Position numbers and translations under genes: made by a program. Shown here one piece after another: positions 33,713-41,637 of a stretch of DNA of 64,000 bases. A model generated the notes under the pieces. That model was given only the letters and a program-made list of their open reading frames with translations. It did not search any database and was not told the DNA's origin. This DNA is from Psychrobacillus sp044762745. GTDB taxonomy: Bacteria > Bacillota > Bacilli > Bacillales_A > Planococcaceae. Where the stretch lies: the NCBI RefSeq assembly GCF_044762745.1, contig NZ_JBIWEX010000002.1:124001-188000 (forward strand), given 5' to 3'. Every line of letters begins with the position of its first letter. Position 1 is the stretch's first letter.

Positions 33713-34594
33713 ATGCAAGGAGTGAGGGTCATAGGTTGGGTTGAGTCGATTCAAAGAGCAATCAATTATATAGAAGAACATCTACTAGATGATTTGGCGG
33801 TGGAACGAATTGCAAAAGAAGCAAACGCGTCGGCATTTCATTTTCAACGAACGTTTAGCCTTTTAACCGACATATCCATAGCGGATTATATTCGCCGCAG
33901 AAGATTAACTTTAGCGGCACTGGAATTAATAAATACTGAAAACAAAATTTTGGACCTTTCCTATAAATATGGCTATGACACTCCCGAAGCTTTTACGAAG
34001 GCCTTTCGAAAGCAGCATGGCGTGACACCGAGTGATGCACGAAAGAAATTAGGTAATTTACAATCATACAATCGCCTGGTCATCCAGGTGAGCTTGAAAG
34101 GAGCCGAACCAATGAAGTATAAGATTGTGGAAAAAGAAAGTTTTCAAGTTGTTGGAGTGAAAAGAACATATAACTGTAAAACAGGTGAAAATCTGGAAGG
34201 TATCCCGCTATTTTGGGATGAAGTGAACACTGATGGTACGGATGATTTGCTTTTCCAATTAAACAATGGCGAAATTGAAGGTGTTCTAGGAGTTTGTGTG
34301 GTTGATGAAAGTCAGAAAGATAGTGGCTTAATGGACTACTGGATCGCTTCTGCACATGAAGGAGATGTTCCGGAAAATTTTTCGACATTGGAGATACCCT
34401 CTTCGAAATGGGTTATATTTGAAGTTCACGGTCCGATGCCACATGCAATGCAAGACACATGGAAACAAATTTATTCGGAATGGTTCCCTTCTAATCCGTA
34501 TGTCCCAGCAGGAACTCCTGAGTTAGAAGTGTATTCCAATGAAAACCCAAAAAATGCTGATTATTATTCGGAGATTTGGATTCCAATTAAATAA
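33713..34594 (+). CDS. AraC-family regulator with GyrI-like effector domain
   Basis: The 293-residue protein has a double AraC helix-turn-helix at residues about 12-115 (IAKEANASAFHFQRTFSLLT and YKYGYDTPEAFTKAFRKQHGVTPSDARK) and a GyrI-like small-molecule domain from about 130 to the end. This Rob/BmrR-like pairing senses drugs or other amphiphiles. The start is doubtful: the ATG at 33713 has no ribosome site, while AAGGAGTGAGG is best placed for an ATA at 33731, giving the usual family opening GWVESIQRAI. GTG 33722 is a further option. Confidence 0.83.
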   Translation: MQGVRVIGWVESIQRAINYIEEHLLDDLAVERIAKEANASAFHFQRTFSLLTDISIADYIRRRRLTLAALELINTENKILDLSYKYGYDTPEAFTKAFRKQHGVTPSDARKKLGNLQSYNRLVIQVSLKGAEPMKYKIVEKESFQVVGVKRTYNCKTGENLEGIPLFWDEVNTDGTDDLLFQLNNGEIEGVLGVCVVDESQKDSGLMDYWIASAHEGDVPENFSTLEIPSSKWVIFEVHGPMPHAMQDTWKQIYSEWFPSNPYVPAGTPELEVYSNENPKNADYYSEIWIPIK

Positions 34595-34600
34595 GAAAAG

Positions 34601-34640
34601 AACCCGAAAAGCAATCCAGGTTGCTCATCGGGTTTTGTTT
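34601..34640 (+). terminator. Terminator of the AraC gene
   Basis: AACCCGA and GCAA pair with TTGC and TCGGGTT in an interrupted stem, followed by TTGTTTTG. Confidence 0.75.
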
Positions 34641-34790
34641 TGTTCGGGGATATTATCCGATTTATTTGTTTGGCACTTGTCCTTAGAACATAAATAATTC
34701 CATTACATTAATCCATTTTTTCCCTATAAACACTATATCTTATAAGTACAGAAATATGAAAACTTCCTGTTTTTATGTTACTGTTTTGTT

Positions 34791-35258
34791 ATGAAAAAAA
34801 TTATCCCTATACTCTTTTTACTTATTGTTGTATTCATTTCATCCGCTCAAACAGCTGAACAGCAATCACTCTTACCAACCCTTGAAAAGTGGCTGCCAAA
34901 TAAACCTTTGGAGTCTTTTTTATCTATATTTCAAATTCCATATTGGGGCATTTTAGTTTCGGTTGAAGAACGGGGATACTATCCATTTGTAGAGTTTTTG
35001 ATTCGCAAAGGTACGCATTTCTTTTATTTTGGAATAATAGCACTCGCTATTTACGCTGCTTTACCTAATTTTAACTATCGTATACTTACTGCTATTTTCC
35101 TCACGATGCTATTTGCAGTAGCCGATGAACTACATCAATCATTCACAAGTGGACGCACAGCTTCTGTTCAAGATGTGATGCTTGATACTACTGGTGCTAT
35201 TACAGCACTTCTTCTATTGACTTGTATTCGAATAATAAAAAAAAAGAAAATCCGCTAA
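34791..35258 (+). CDS. VanZ-family membrane protein
   Basis: The 155-residue protein has an N-terminal hydrophobic segment and three further helices. The VanZ signature is clear: FLIRKGTHFFYFGIIAL near residue 68 and DELHQSFTSGRTASVQDVMLD near residue 112. VanZ proteins lower teicoplanin sensitivity in enterococci, but chromosomal bacillus homologues have no proven function. No ribosome site is obvious before the ATG. It is monocistronic. Confidence 0.85.
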   Translation: MKKIIPILFLLIVVFISSAQTAEQQSLLPTLEKWLPNKPLESFLSIFQIPYWGILVSVEERGYYPFVEFLIRKGTHFFYFGIIALAIYAALPNFNYRILTAIFLTMLFAVADELHQSFTSGRTASVQDVMLDTTGAITALLLLTCIRIIKKKKIR

Positions 35259-35284
35259 GGCATAGTTCTTTAGCGGATTCTCTG
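35247..35284 (-). terminator. Terminator of the DUF2812 gene
   Basis: A 10-bp stem AATCCGCTAA with TTAGCGGATT is followed by a long T-run only in the minus direction. A near-identical hairpin ends the GerW-like gene at 36845-36883. Confidence 0.8.
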
Positions 35285-35288
35285 CATA

Positions 35289-36410
35289 TTAAGCCTTCCG
35301 CATACGAAAAGCATACCGGACAGTTCCAAAAATAAGGAAGATAGGTACAAGTGGACTAATAATTAGTAATCCCAAAAGAATTTGTTCAAAAGTATTTCGT
35401 TCATATATGTGATAAGTCGAAAGATTAATCCACAAAGCAAAAGATAAAATCACTAATAAATAACCAGCTATACTAGCATTCATTAACATTACTTTTCGAA
35501 CTTGCCCTTTCTTCTCAGTAGAATCATACGTAAACCGCGGCATCTCTTCACCGATTTCATACTCTTTCTGCCATATAGAATACTTCGTATACCAAGATGA
35601 TGAGGTGAACTTTAACTGCCAGCCTGCACTTTTATGGATATCAAAATAATTTGGAGAAGCCTTCAATTGATAGTCATAAACATACGAGATAAGCTTCGGT
35701 GTGCTTTTCTCAAAAACGAATTTTGGACCCATTTTACTCACACGAACGAGATGATTCCCTTGCATGGCCATGTCCGAAAGCCAATTTTCCAATAAATCTG
35801 GTGCATACATCCAACCAAATCTCCATTTAGAAAATGTATTTCCAACAGATGATACCGTGTCAACAGATGCACTAAAAAACTTATGATCGAACGCTCGTAA
35901 TTTTTGTGTCATATATATCGCTAGAACAATAACAGCAATTACTTGCAGGAAGTAAAGAATTGTAATAGACCATAACGGACTTGGTACGAAGGTGGATTCT
36001 TCCGGAAAGAATAAAAGGGACAGCATCGCTATAACAAATGGGATTAACTGAAATCCATACAATAAAGCAATACATGACAACACAACGGAATGGATTCTAT
36101 TCCTTTTCAAAACACCATCACGAGATGGATACGCCTGAATCGTATTATTACTATTTTCGACGAATTTCCACTTCCCATGGGACAATGAATTTTCCCAACC
36201 GGAGTCTTTTAGCCTCCCCGGCAACTCATTTTTTGATGTATCATATATTATTTGATATTCCACTTCTTTACTTTCTGCTTCTTCAAATATAAACTTCCTT
36301 GAAAGTAAATTGATATCGACTAGTTTTTTTCCTTCTAATGCATACGATGACAACCAACGTTCTGTCTTTTCTAAATCATAACTCCAAAAAGGTCTCCATT
36401 TTTTAATCAT
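35289..36410 (-). CDS. Protein with two DUF2812 modules
   Basis: The 373-residue protein contains two DUF2812 modules in tandem: residues about 3-105 (FWSYDLEKTERWLSSYALEG) with two helices after it, and about 195-300 (FGWMYAPDLLENWLSDMAMQG) with two more helices. Family members usually have a single module, so this looks like an internal duplication. DUF2812 proteins are routinely encoded next to PadR regulators and have no known function. GAGGAG precedes ATG 36410, and the start overlaps the PadR gene by 8 bp. Confidence 0.82.
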   Translation of the reverse strand: MIKKWRPFWSYDLEKTERWLSSYALEGKKLVDINLLSRKFIFEEAESKEVEYQIIYDTSKNELPGRLKDSGWENSLSHGKWKFVENSNNTIQAYPSRDGVLKRNRIHSVVLSCIALLYGFQLIPFVIAMLSLLFFPEESTFVPSPLWSITILYFLQVIAVIVLAIYMTQKLRAFDHKFFSASVDTVSSVGNTFSKWRFGWMYAPDLLENWLSDMAMQGNHLVRVSKMGPKFVFEKSTPKLISYVYDYQLKASPNYFDIHKSAGWQLKFTSSSWYTKYSIWQKEYEIGEEMPRFTYDSTEKKGQVRKVMLMNASIAGYLLVILSFALWINLSTYHIYERNTFEQILLGLLIISPLVPIFLIFGTVRYAFRMRKA

Positions 36411-36750
36411 CGAACTCCTCCTCATAACTTAAGGCATTTACATGCAATTCTTTCAATCTGCTTATTTCATATCTCATTAATTCTTTCCCAATATGTGAAA
36501 CTTCGTAGATTGTTTTTCTTTTTTCATCTGAGAAAACCGTAACAATCTCATCTCTTTGCATTTTCTTCAACGTTCCGTAAATTGTTCCGGATCCGAGAAT
36601 AATTCGACCTTTTGTTAACTCTTCCACATGCTTAATAATGCCATAGCCGTGGCGTGGCACAGTAAGCGACAACAATATATAAAATGCTGTTTCTGTCATT
36701 GGGATATAGGATTTAATAACTTTATCAATTTTCAATTGGATCACGTCCAC
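36403..36750 (-). CDS. PadR-family transcriptional regulator
   Basis: A 115-residue PadR winged helix. PMTETAFYILLSLTVPRHGYGIIKHV opens the domain, ILGSGTIYGTLKKMQRDEIV is the recognition region, and KTIYEVSHIGKELM the wing. The usual repressor of the downstream DUF2812 gene, it is probably released by a membrane-active signal. The GTG at 36750 is only about 20 bases from the predicted transcript start; GTG 36744 or TTG 36735 are alternatives. Confidence 0.86.
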   Translation of the reverse strand: MDVIQLKIDKVIKSYIPMTETAFYILLSLTVPRHGYGIIKHVEELTKGRIILGSGTIYGTLKKMQRDEIVTVFSDEKRKTIYEVSHIGKELMRYEISRLKELHVNALSYEEEFDD

Positions 36751-36777
36751 TCTAACTATTCACTATGTCGCAGCTCT

Positions 36778-36807
36778 ACTGTATCACGTCGTGACATATA
36801 GAGTCAA
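36778..36807 (-). promoter_or_regulatory. PadR/DUF2812 operon promoter with internal dyad
   Basis: On the minus strand, TTGACT (36807-36802) and TACAGT (36783-36778) are 18 bp apart. The spacer contains the 11-bp dyad TCACGACGTGA (36794-36784), a candidate PadR operator. Confidence 0.6.
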
Positions 36808-36844
36808 TAACGTTCATATAATTTAGAAAGTGACGCCGAGCGAT

Positions 36845-36883
36845 AAAAAAAAATCCGCTAAGGCACTCCTTTAGCGGATTTTC
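36845..36883 (-). terminator. Terminator of the GerW-like gene
   Basis: AAATCCGCTAAGG pairs with CCTTTAGCGGATTT around a short loop and ends in a T-run on the minus strand. Confidence 0.8.
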
Positions 36884-36889
36884 TCCATA

Positions 36890-37291
36890 TTATTTAAATT
36901 TCCGATTTCTTTTCAATAAAAAGCCAAGTCCAAGCGTAACCACACTAAGAATCGTTAAAATGAAATACATATTAATAATAGGTTTAAACTTAACTTTTTC
37001 AGGCGTGATTTCAAAAACTCCTACTGGTTTAACAGAAAAATAACCACCTCCACCTTCACCTTGAGCAACGGGTTCCTTTTCACTCATATCCGAATATCCT
37101 CCGCCACCGCCAACATAATAGTTTACTTTAGCAACTGGAAGTACTCGTTTACTATCAAGGTCAATCGGCTCTCCATAAACCAATGAAGCATCCTTCGTAC
37201 GAGAGAATTTATCGAATATAGACCGAATAGGAGAATGATAAATGGCATGCTTTTCTACTGGGCTATCAACTAACTTTTCTGATTCTATGAT
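36890..37291 (-). CDS. GerW (YtfJ)-like spore protein with C-terminal membrane anchor, non-AUG start
   Basis: The 133-residue frame reads HSPIRSIFDKFSRTK, then LVYGEPIDLDSKRVLPVAKV, then glycine-rich GGGGG stretches and FSVKPVGVFEITPEKVKFKPI. This is the GerW/YtfJ family pattern, with one membrane helix added near the end (about residues 110-128). GerW is needed for nutrient germination of Bacillus spores. A perfect AGGAGGT is followed five bases later by ATC at 37291 and then ATA, with no ATG, GTG or TTG before TTG 37183, which would delete the conserved N-terminus. Confidence 0.68.
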   Translation of the reverse strand: MIESEKLVDSPVEKHAIYHSPIRSIFDKFSRTKDASLVYGEPIDLDSKRVLPVAKVNYYVGGGGGYSDMSEKEPVAQGEGGGGYFSVKPVGVFEITPEKVKFKPIINMYFILTILSVVTLGLGFLLKRNRKFK

Positions 37292-37346
37292 TTTCTACCT
37301 CCTCTTATTCAAGACTACTTCGACATGATTCAAGCAAACCCTTTTT

Positions 37347-37850
37347 TTATAAAATAAGTGTCATATGATCTTCATCGTAATATGTATCAGCCACTTTTAA
37401 CGCCTTTTCTTCTACACCAAAAACTTTAAATCCTAGTTGAGTATATAGATTTCTTGCTTTTTCATTAGTAGATACGACAGACAAATTAACCTTTTCAATT
37501 TCTTCTATCGTTCTTGCTTTATTAATTGCTTCCATAAGTAATGCTTTTCCTGCGCCTAATCCACGTACTTGCGGACTTACATACATGGCAAAAATATTTG
37601 CCCGATGCTTCATTTTTAGATAGCTTTCTTGGAATAACGTAACCATTCCAACGAGCTTATCCTGATGGAATGCTCCGAAAGTGTAGTTGCCTTCCGTTCG
37701 TAAATTACTTTCTACTCGTTCGATTGGATTTGTTCTTTGTATTGCTTCTTCGTAACTTGTTCCAAATGCTTCCGGACTTTGTTGCAATGCTTCTAACCTT
37801 AATTCCCAGTATGCACTTGCATCGTTCGGTGTTAATAATTTTATTTCCAT
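37347..37850 (-). CDS. GNAT-family acetyltransferase
   Basis: The 167-residue protein is a single GNAT domain. IFAMYVSPQVRGLGAGKALLMEAI carries the RGLGAG acetyl-CoA loop near residue 102, and NEKARNLYTQLGFKVFG the C-terminal motif. ATG 37850 follows AAAGGAG by about five bases. The opening LTPNDASAYWELRLEALQQSPEAFG is that of a common Bacillus subgroup with no known substrate. Confidence 0.85.
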   Translation of the reverse strand: MEIKLLTPNDASAYWELRLEALQQSPEAFGTSYEEAIQRTNPIERVESNLRTEGNYTFGAFHQDKLVGMVTLFQESYLKMKHRANIFAMYVSPQVRGLGAGKALLMEAINKARTIEEIEKVNLSVVSTNEKARNLYTQLGFKVFGVEEKALKVADTYYDEDHMTLIL

Positions 37851-37878
37851 CACTTACTCCTTTGTGAAAAACTTTTTA

Positions 37879-38436
37879 TTAAAAAATTGATGCCTCTTCC
37901 CTCAAAATAGAACATATAGCTGCGTCACAAAACCTTCCTTTTTCAAAGGATGATTTCCGCAATATACCTTCGTATATAAATCCAGCTTTTTCAAGCGTCT
38001 TTTGAGAAGCTGTATTTTCAGGATCATAAAGGGCTTCAATTCGGAAGAGTCCCATTTTCTCAAAGCCGTATTGCAATACATACTTTAATACTTCCGTCAT
38101 GACTCCTTGTTGCCAATACCCTGGTGTTACTTCAAATCCTACTTCTGCTTTGAAATGCTCTTTTTCCCAATTATGATAACCACAGCTGCCGATTATTTTA
38201 TTGTCATCCTTCGTTGAAATTCCCCAGCGAATGCCCTCGTTATTTGCAAATCGTTTTTGCCAGTTTTCTATTAAACGAATCGCCTCATTAATATCCGTAA
38301 AAGTATCCAAATCGTAATACTTTGTCACTTCATCTTGTGAAAAGTATTGGAATACTTCGTTCGCATCGCCAACTTCTATTGGTCGCAATAGAAAACGTTC
38401 TGTTTCTAAATGCGGAAAATTATTAAATATATCCAT
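37879..38436 (-). CDS. RimJ/RimL-type GNAT acetyltransferase
   Basis: This 185-residue enzyme has the RimJ/RimL (Acetyltransf_3) pattern: LETERFLLRPIEVGDANEVF at the start, EVGFEVTPGYWQQGVMTEVLKYV around residue 105, and NTASQKTLEKAGFIYEG near residue 152. Close relatives acetylate ribosomal or other N-terminal amines, and some detoxify antibiotics. AGGAGGGG precedes the ATG. It lies between another GNAT gene and the ThrRS gene on the same strand. Confidence 0.85.
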   Translation of the reverse strand: MDIFNNFPHLETERFLLRPIEVGDANEVFQYFSQDEVTKYYDLDTFTDINEAIRLIENWQKRFANNEGIRWGISTKDDNKIIGSCGYHNWEKEHFKAEVGFEVTPGYWQQGVMTEVLKYVLQYGFEKMGLFRIEALYDPENTASQKTLEKAGFIYEGILRKSSFEKGRFCDAAICSILREEASIF

Positions 38437-38507
38437 AAAACCCCTCCTACCAGTTTATTCGTGAAGCATAATCAAAAATCCTTTGTAGGAGGAGATTCCT
38501 TTTAAAT

Positions 38508-39704
38508 TTATCGTTCGCTTTTTAGATGACCAATCAATTCATCCAAGTTCATTTCACCTGCATTTCCTAGTTTATGCTTTCTAACAGACACAACATTCTT
38601 CTCTATTTCTTGATCTCCCACAATGAGCATAACCGGATACTTTTGCAATGCTGCTTCTCGAATTTTAAAACCAACTTTTTCCACACGGTCATCGATTTCT
38701 ACACGATAGCCTTCTTTTTCAAGTTGCTGCTTCACATCTTCTGCATACGAAACATGTGCGTCTGATATTGGTAGAATCTTCACTTGAACAGGTGCTAACC
38801 AAAGTGGAAAGCTTCCTTGAAAATGCTCTAGAAGAATAGCCATGAAGCGCTCGATAGAACCATAAATCGCGCGATGAATCATTATCGGTTGGCGTAGTTG
38901 ATTGTCCTCATCGATATACCCGCAATTAAATTTTTCTGGCATCTGAAAATCGAGTTGCACTGTTCCACATTGCCAGCTCCGGCCAAGAGAATCTAAAATA
39001 TGAAAATCGATTTTCGGACCGTAGAATGCCCCGTCTCCTTCATTTACTTGATATGCTACTTGTTTTTTCTTTAACACAGATTCAAGCGCATGTTCAGCTT
39101 GATCCCACGCTTCCACTGATCCCATGAAATCTTCAGGCCGAGTAGAAAGCTCAATTTTATAACTAAAACCAAATTCCGAGTAAAACTCATCTACTAAATC
39201 GAGCACTTTATCGATTTCGTTTTCTATTTGATCTTCCCGTACGAACAGATGTGCATCATCTTGTGTAAATGCTCGAACTCGTAAAAGACCATTTAACGAA
39301 CCAGACAACTCATGACGGTGTACTAAACCAAGCTCCGCGTAACGAATTGGAAGCTCTCTGTAACTCCTTTTTTTACTGTTGAAGATGAGCACTGCTCCCG
39401 GACAACTCATCGGTTTAATAGCATACTTTTGTTCATCCACATTAGCAAAATACATATTTTCATGATAATGATCCCAGTGGCCTGACTGCTCCCAAAGCTC
39501 TTGCTTCATCATTATAGGAGTTTTAATTTCCTGATACCCCGCTCTTTGATGCTTAATTCTCCAAAGGTTTTCAAGTATATTTCGTAACACCATACCCTTT
39601 GGTAAATAGAACGGCATTCCAGGTGCTTCGTCACTTGACATAAATAGTTCTAATTGTTGACCTAACTTCTGATGACTTACTCTTTCTTCTGCTTTAATTG
39701 ACAT
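38508..39704 (-). CDS. Threonyl-tRNA synthetase without TGS and editing domains
   Basis: The 398-residue protein begins at the catalytic core and ends with the anticodon-binding domain. It lacks the TGS and N2 editing domains (about 240 residues) of normal 640-residue ThrRS. Zinc ligands are intact: Cys in KPMSCPG, His in DDAHLF and His in MIHRAIYGSIERF. AGGAGG precedes the ATG, so the short form is real rather than a start error. It should charge tRNA-Thr but could not clear Ser-tRNA-Thr in cis. Two T-boxes precede it, so it is induced on threonine starvation, probably beside a full-length housekeeping enzyme elsewhere. Confidence 0.88.
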   Translation of the reverse strand: MSIKAEERVSHQKLGQQLELFMSSDEAPGMPFYLPKGMVLRNILENLWRIKHQRAGYQEIKTPIMMKQELWEQSGHWDHYHENMYFANVDEQKYAIKPMSCPGAVLIFNSKKRSYRELPIRYAELGLVHRHELSGSLNGLLRVRAFTQDDAHLFVREDQIENEIDKVLDLVDEFYSEFGFSYKIELSTRPEDFMGSVEAWDQAEHALESVLKKKQVAYQVNEGDGAFYGPKIDFHILDSLGRSWQCGTVQLDFQMPEKFNCGYIDEDNQLRQPIMIHRAIYGSIERFMAILLEHFQGSFPLWLAPVQVKILPISDAHVSYAEDVKQQLEKEGYRVEIDDRVEKVGFKIREAALQKYPVMLIVGDQEIEKNVVSVRKHKLGNAGEMNLDELIGHLKSER

Positions 39705-39724
39705 GTTATATTCCTCCTATTTTT

Positions 39725-39867
39725 GAAAATCAAATTCGCCTTGGCGTATTTGTGCCTAGATTTTTATCGAGCTTGCTCGATATATTCCATTAAAAAATCT
39801 TTGGCATCCGCCGGAGGCCTCAATTTTATTCAGCGGGGCTTGCCTTCCCCGCTTAATGAAATTGAAA
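39725..39867 (+). repeat. Three-hairpin repeat element, copy B
   Basis: Same order as copy A. Hairpin 1 is AAATTCGCC/GGCGTATTT (39732-39751). A long-range stem AGATTTTT (39758-39765) pairs with AAAAATCT (39793-39800) around an ATCGAGC/GCTCGAT hairpin. The box CATCCGCCGGAGGC is at 39805-39818. The terminal 19-bp stem (39820-39838 with 39847-39865) differs almost completely from copy A. It lies between the ThrRS gene and its T-box leader, antisense to that transcript. Confidence 0.82.
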
Positions 39868-40115
39868 AAGACCACACCCATCCCGGTAAAGGGACGAGTG
39901 TGGTCGTGGTTCCACCCTAATTTTGCAACACAAAGAAATGAATTGCGCTCATACTAGATAACGGTTCTCCCGATTGTGGATAATCGCATAGTTTGCTTTC
40001 CCCACAATAGCTCCAAGGTGGTAAATCATTCGTTTTTCTTCAGGGCTCTCAGCCAATGACCCTGTTCTCTAATAAGAAAATGGTAATGATTCATATCCTT
40101 ATCCTCGCTTGAATT
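39868..40115 (-). promoter_or_regulatory. Threonine T-box, gene-proximal copy
   Basis: On the minus strand, Stem I contains AGAGAACAGGGTCA and a specifier-loop context ATTTACCACC with ACC (Thr) at 40022-40020. The T-box AGGGTGGAACCACG is at 39918-39905. The competing terminator (ACCACACTCG... arm with its complement, 39904-39871) ends in TTTTTC. Uncharged tRNA-Thr pairing with the UGGA bulge would favour antitermination. Confidence 0.9.
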
Positions 40116-40127
40116 ATTAAATTTCTA

Positions 40128-40392
40128 TACAAAAAGACCACACTCATCCCAATAAAGGGACGAGTGTGGTCGTGGTTCCACCCTAATTTTGCGACACAAA
40201 AAAATGGTGTCGCGCTCATAATAGATAACGGTTTTCCCGATTATGGATACTTACATCGATTTCCCCATAATAGCTCCAAGGTGGTAAATCATTCTTTTTT
40301 CTTCAGGGCTTTCAGCCAGTGACCCTGTTCTCTAATAAGAAACTGAGGATGATTCATGTCCTTTTCTTCGCTTGCTTACGATTTATAAATTT
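40128..40392 (-). promoter_or_regulatory. Threonine T-box, promoter-proximal copy
   Basis: A second complete T-box with the same Stem I features, the same ATTTACCACC specifier context (ACC near 40285-40280), T-box AGGGTGGAACCACG at 40184-40171 and terminator at 40170-40133 with a T-run. It is strongly similar to the proximal copy, so a tandem duplication is likely. B. subtilis thrZ also carries multiple Thr T-boxes. Confidence 0.9.
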
Positions 40393-40538
40393 TTTTTAGT
40401 ATATGCAATAAATTCGAAATAGTCAACACATACATTAATTCTGATTGGCAAAATCATAGATATATAAAACCAGACCTACTAAAGTAATGATTGTTGTAAT
40501 TATGATAAGCGTATTCGACAAAAGAATCGAATATCTTG

Positions 40539-40742
40539 CTAATTTTTCGAGTACCCATCACTAAAATTTTTCTTCTTTTTTGAGACAAGTAATGAATATA
40601 TTAAAACTATTGCCAAAAAAACTACACCAAATAAATAAAACACAAAGGCACTTGTATTTTCTCCCCAATTAATTACAACTTGGCGTATAAGTGTTATTAA
40701 TAATATAAACATAGGGATAAGTACGGCTTTACTATTAATCAC
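40539..40742 (-). CDS. Small membrane protein, unknown
   Basis: A 67-residue protein with two hydrophobic helices (about residues 5-24 and 31-52) and a lysine-rich tail (SKKKKNFSDGYSKN), so both ends probably face the cytoplasm. The GTG start follows GGAGGTGAA by about nine bases, which supports real translation. No family was recognised. It lies upstream of the ThrRS leader on the same strand. Confidence 0.55.
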   Translation of the reverse strand: MINSKAVLIPMFILLITLIRQVVINWGENTSAFVFYLFGVVFLAIVLIYSLLVSKKKKNFSDGYSKN

Positions 40743-40895
40743 AATATGTTCACCTCCTGCCCCTTATTTTAACTACGGCAACTTGGATTTATTGCATTAT
40801 CAATTATTATACGATAAATATTTCTAAATGAGTTGATTTCAAAATTGCTTATTGTAACTAAAAATCCAAATATTCATATCGAGTTCTAATTACAT

Positions 40896-40980
40896 TGAGT
40901 GGAGTAGAAGATGCTCTCAGCGAATCGACTAAGAAGCTGAAGCCAAGCCCGCGGAAAGCGTCCGCCTGAATTAATTTTTA
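40896..40980. repeat. Short copy of the GCGGAAAGCGTCCGCC palindromic repeat
   Basis: ATTGAGTGGAGTAGAAGATG at the left and CCCGCGGAAAGCGTCCGCCT at the right are degenerate partners of the ends of the longer copy at 58240-58372; the inner arm is missing. It occupies the gap 40743-41043, where nothing else recognisable was seen apart from a candidate promoter-like AT stretch before 41044. Confidence 0.65.
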
Positions 40981-41043
40981 AATACCATAACAGTATAGAC
41001 TGTCCTATAATTAAATTATATTTTACCAAAAAGAGGTGTTCTA

Positions 41044-41583
41044 TTGAATTTCATTGCATGGACGATCATTGCTTGTGAAATTGGATTTTGGGTTGTTATT
41101 TTACTAGGTCTCGTGACTAGATATATATTTAAAAAAGAACGTCTCGGTTTGTTCTTTCTTGCGTTAACTCCAGTTATCGATCTAATTTTACTTGCAATAA
41201 CAGCTATTGATCTGTATAACGGAGCAACCGCAACACTAGCGCATGCTATTGCAGCTGTTTATCTTGGTTCTTCGATTGCCTTCGGTAAAAGCATGATTCG
41301 CTGGGCGGATGAAAATTTTCGATACTATGTACAAAAAGAAGGTACAAAACCTGTTCGTAAAACAGGTATGGCATATGCACGACATTCGTTAAAAGGAACC
41401 TTTCAACATCTACTCGCATATATCATTGGCGGGGGGCTGCTTCTCCTTTTAATTTATTTCATCGATGACCCTTCCAGATCAGAAGTTTTATGGGGTACAT
41501 TAAAAATTTGGGGACTGCTTCTTGGTATTGACTTTGTCATATCTATTTCTTACTTTATATGGCCACGGCTCGCTAAAAAATAA
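41044..41583 (+). CDS. YmcC-like integral membrane protein
   Basis: The 179-residue protein has about five helices: residues 5-25, 33-55, 62-80, 120-140 and 148-170. The loop RWADENFRYYVQKEG precedes the fourth helix. The arrangement resembles B. subtilis YmcC, of unknown function. The start is TTG behind AAGAGGTG. A strong bidirectional terminator follows. Assignment rests on resemblance only. Confidence 0.65.
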   Translation: MNFIAWTIIACEIGFWVVILLGLVTRYIFKKERLGLFFLALTPVIDLILLAITAIDLYNGATATLAHAIAAVYLGSSIAFGKSMIRWADENFRYYVQKEGTKPVRKTGMAYARHSLKGTFQHLLAYIIGGGLLLLLIYFIDDPSRSEVLWGTLKIWGLLLGIDFVISISYFIWPRLAKK

Positions 41584-41585
41584 AT

Positions 41586-41637
41586 AAATAGAAAGGCATG
41601 CCCATTGCGTTTAGGCATGCCTTTCTATTTATTTTAT
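41586..41637. terminator. Bidirectional terminator
   Basis: A perfect 17-bp stem AAATAGAAAGGCATGCC with its complement around CATTGCGTTTA separates the YmcC-like gene from katE. Confidence 0.9.

Noticed and set aside
34080..34388. A 102-codon antisense frame inside the AraC/GyrI-like gene.
   Set aside because: It is the shadow of a clear coding region, with no ribosome site or recognisable domain.
39723..39920. A 65-codon + strand frame across the repeat element and T-box terminator.
   Set aside because: It follows RNA hairpins rather than codon structure and is antisense to the ThrRS leader.
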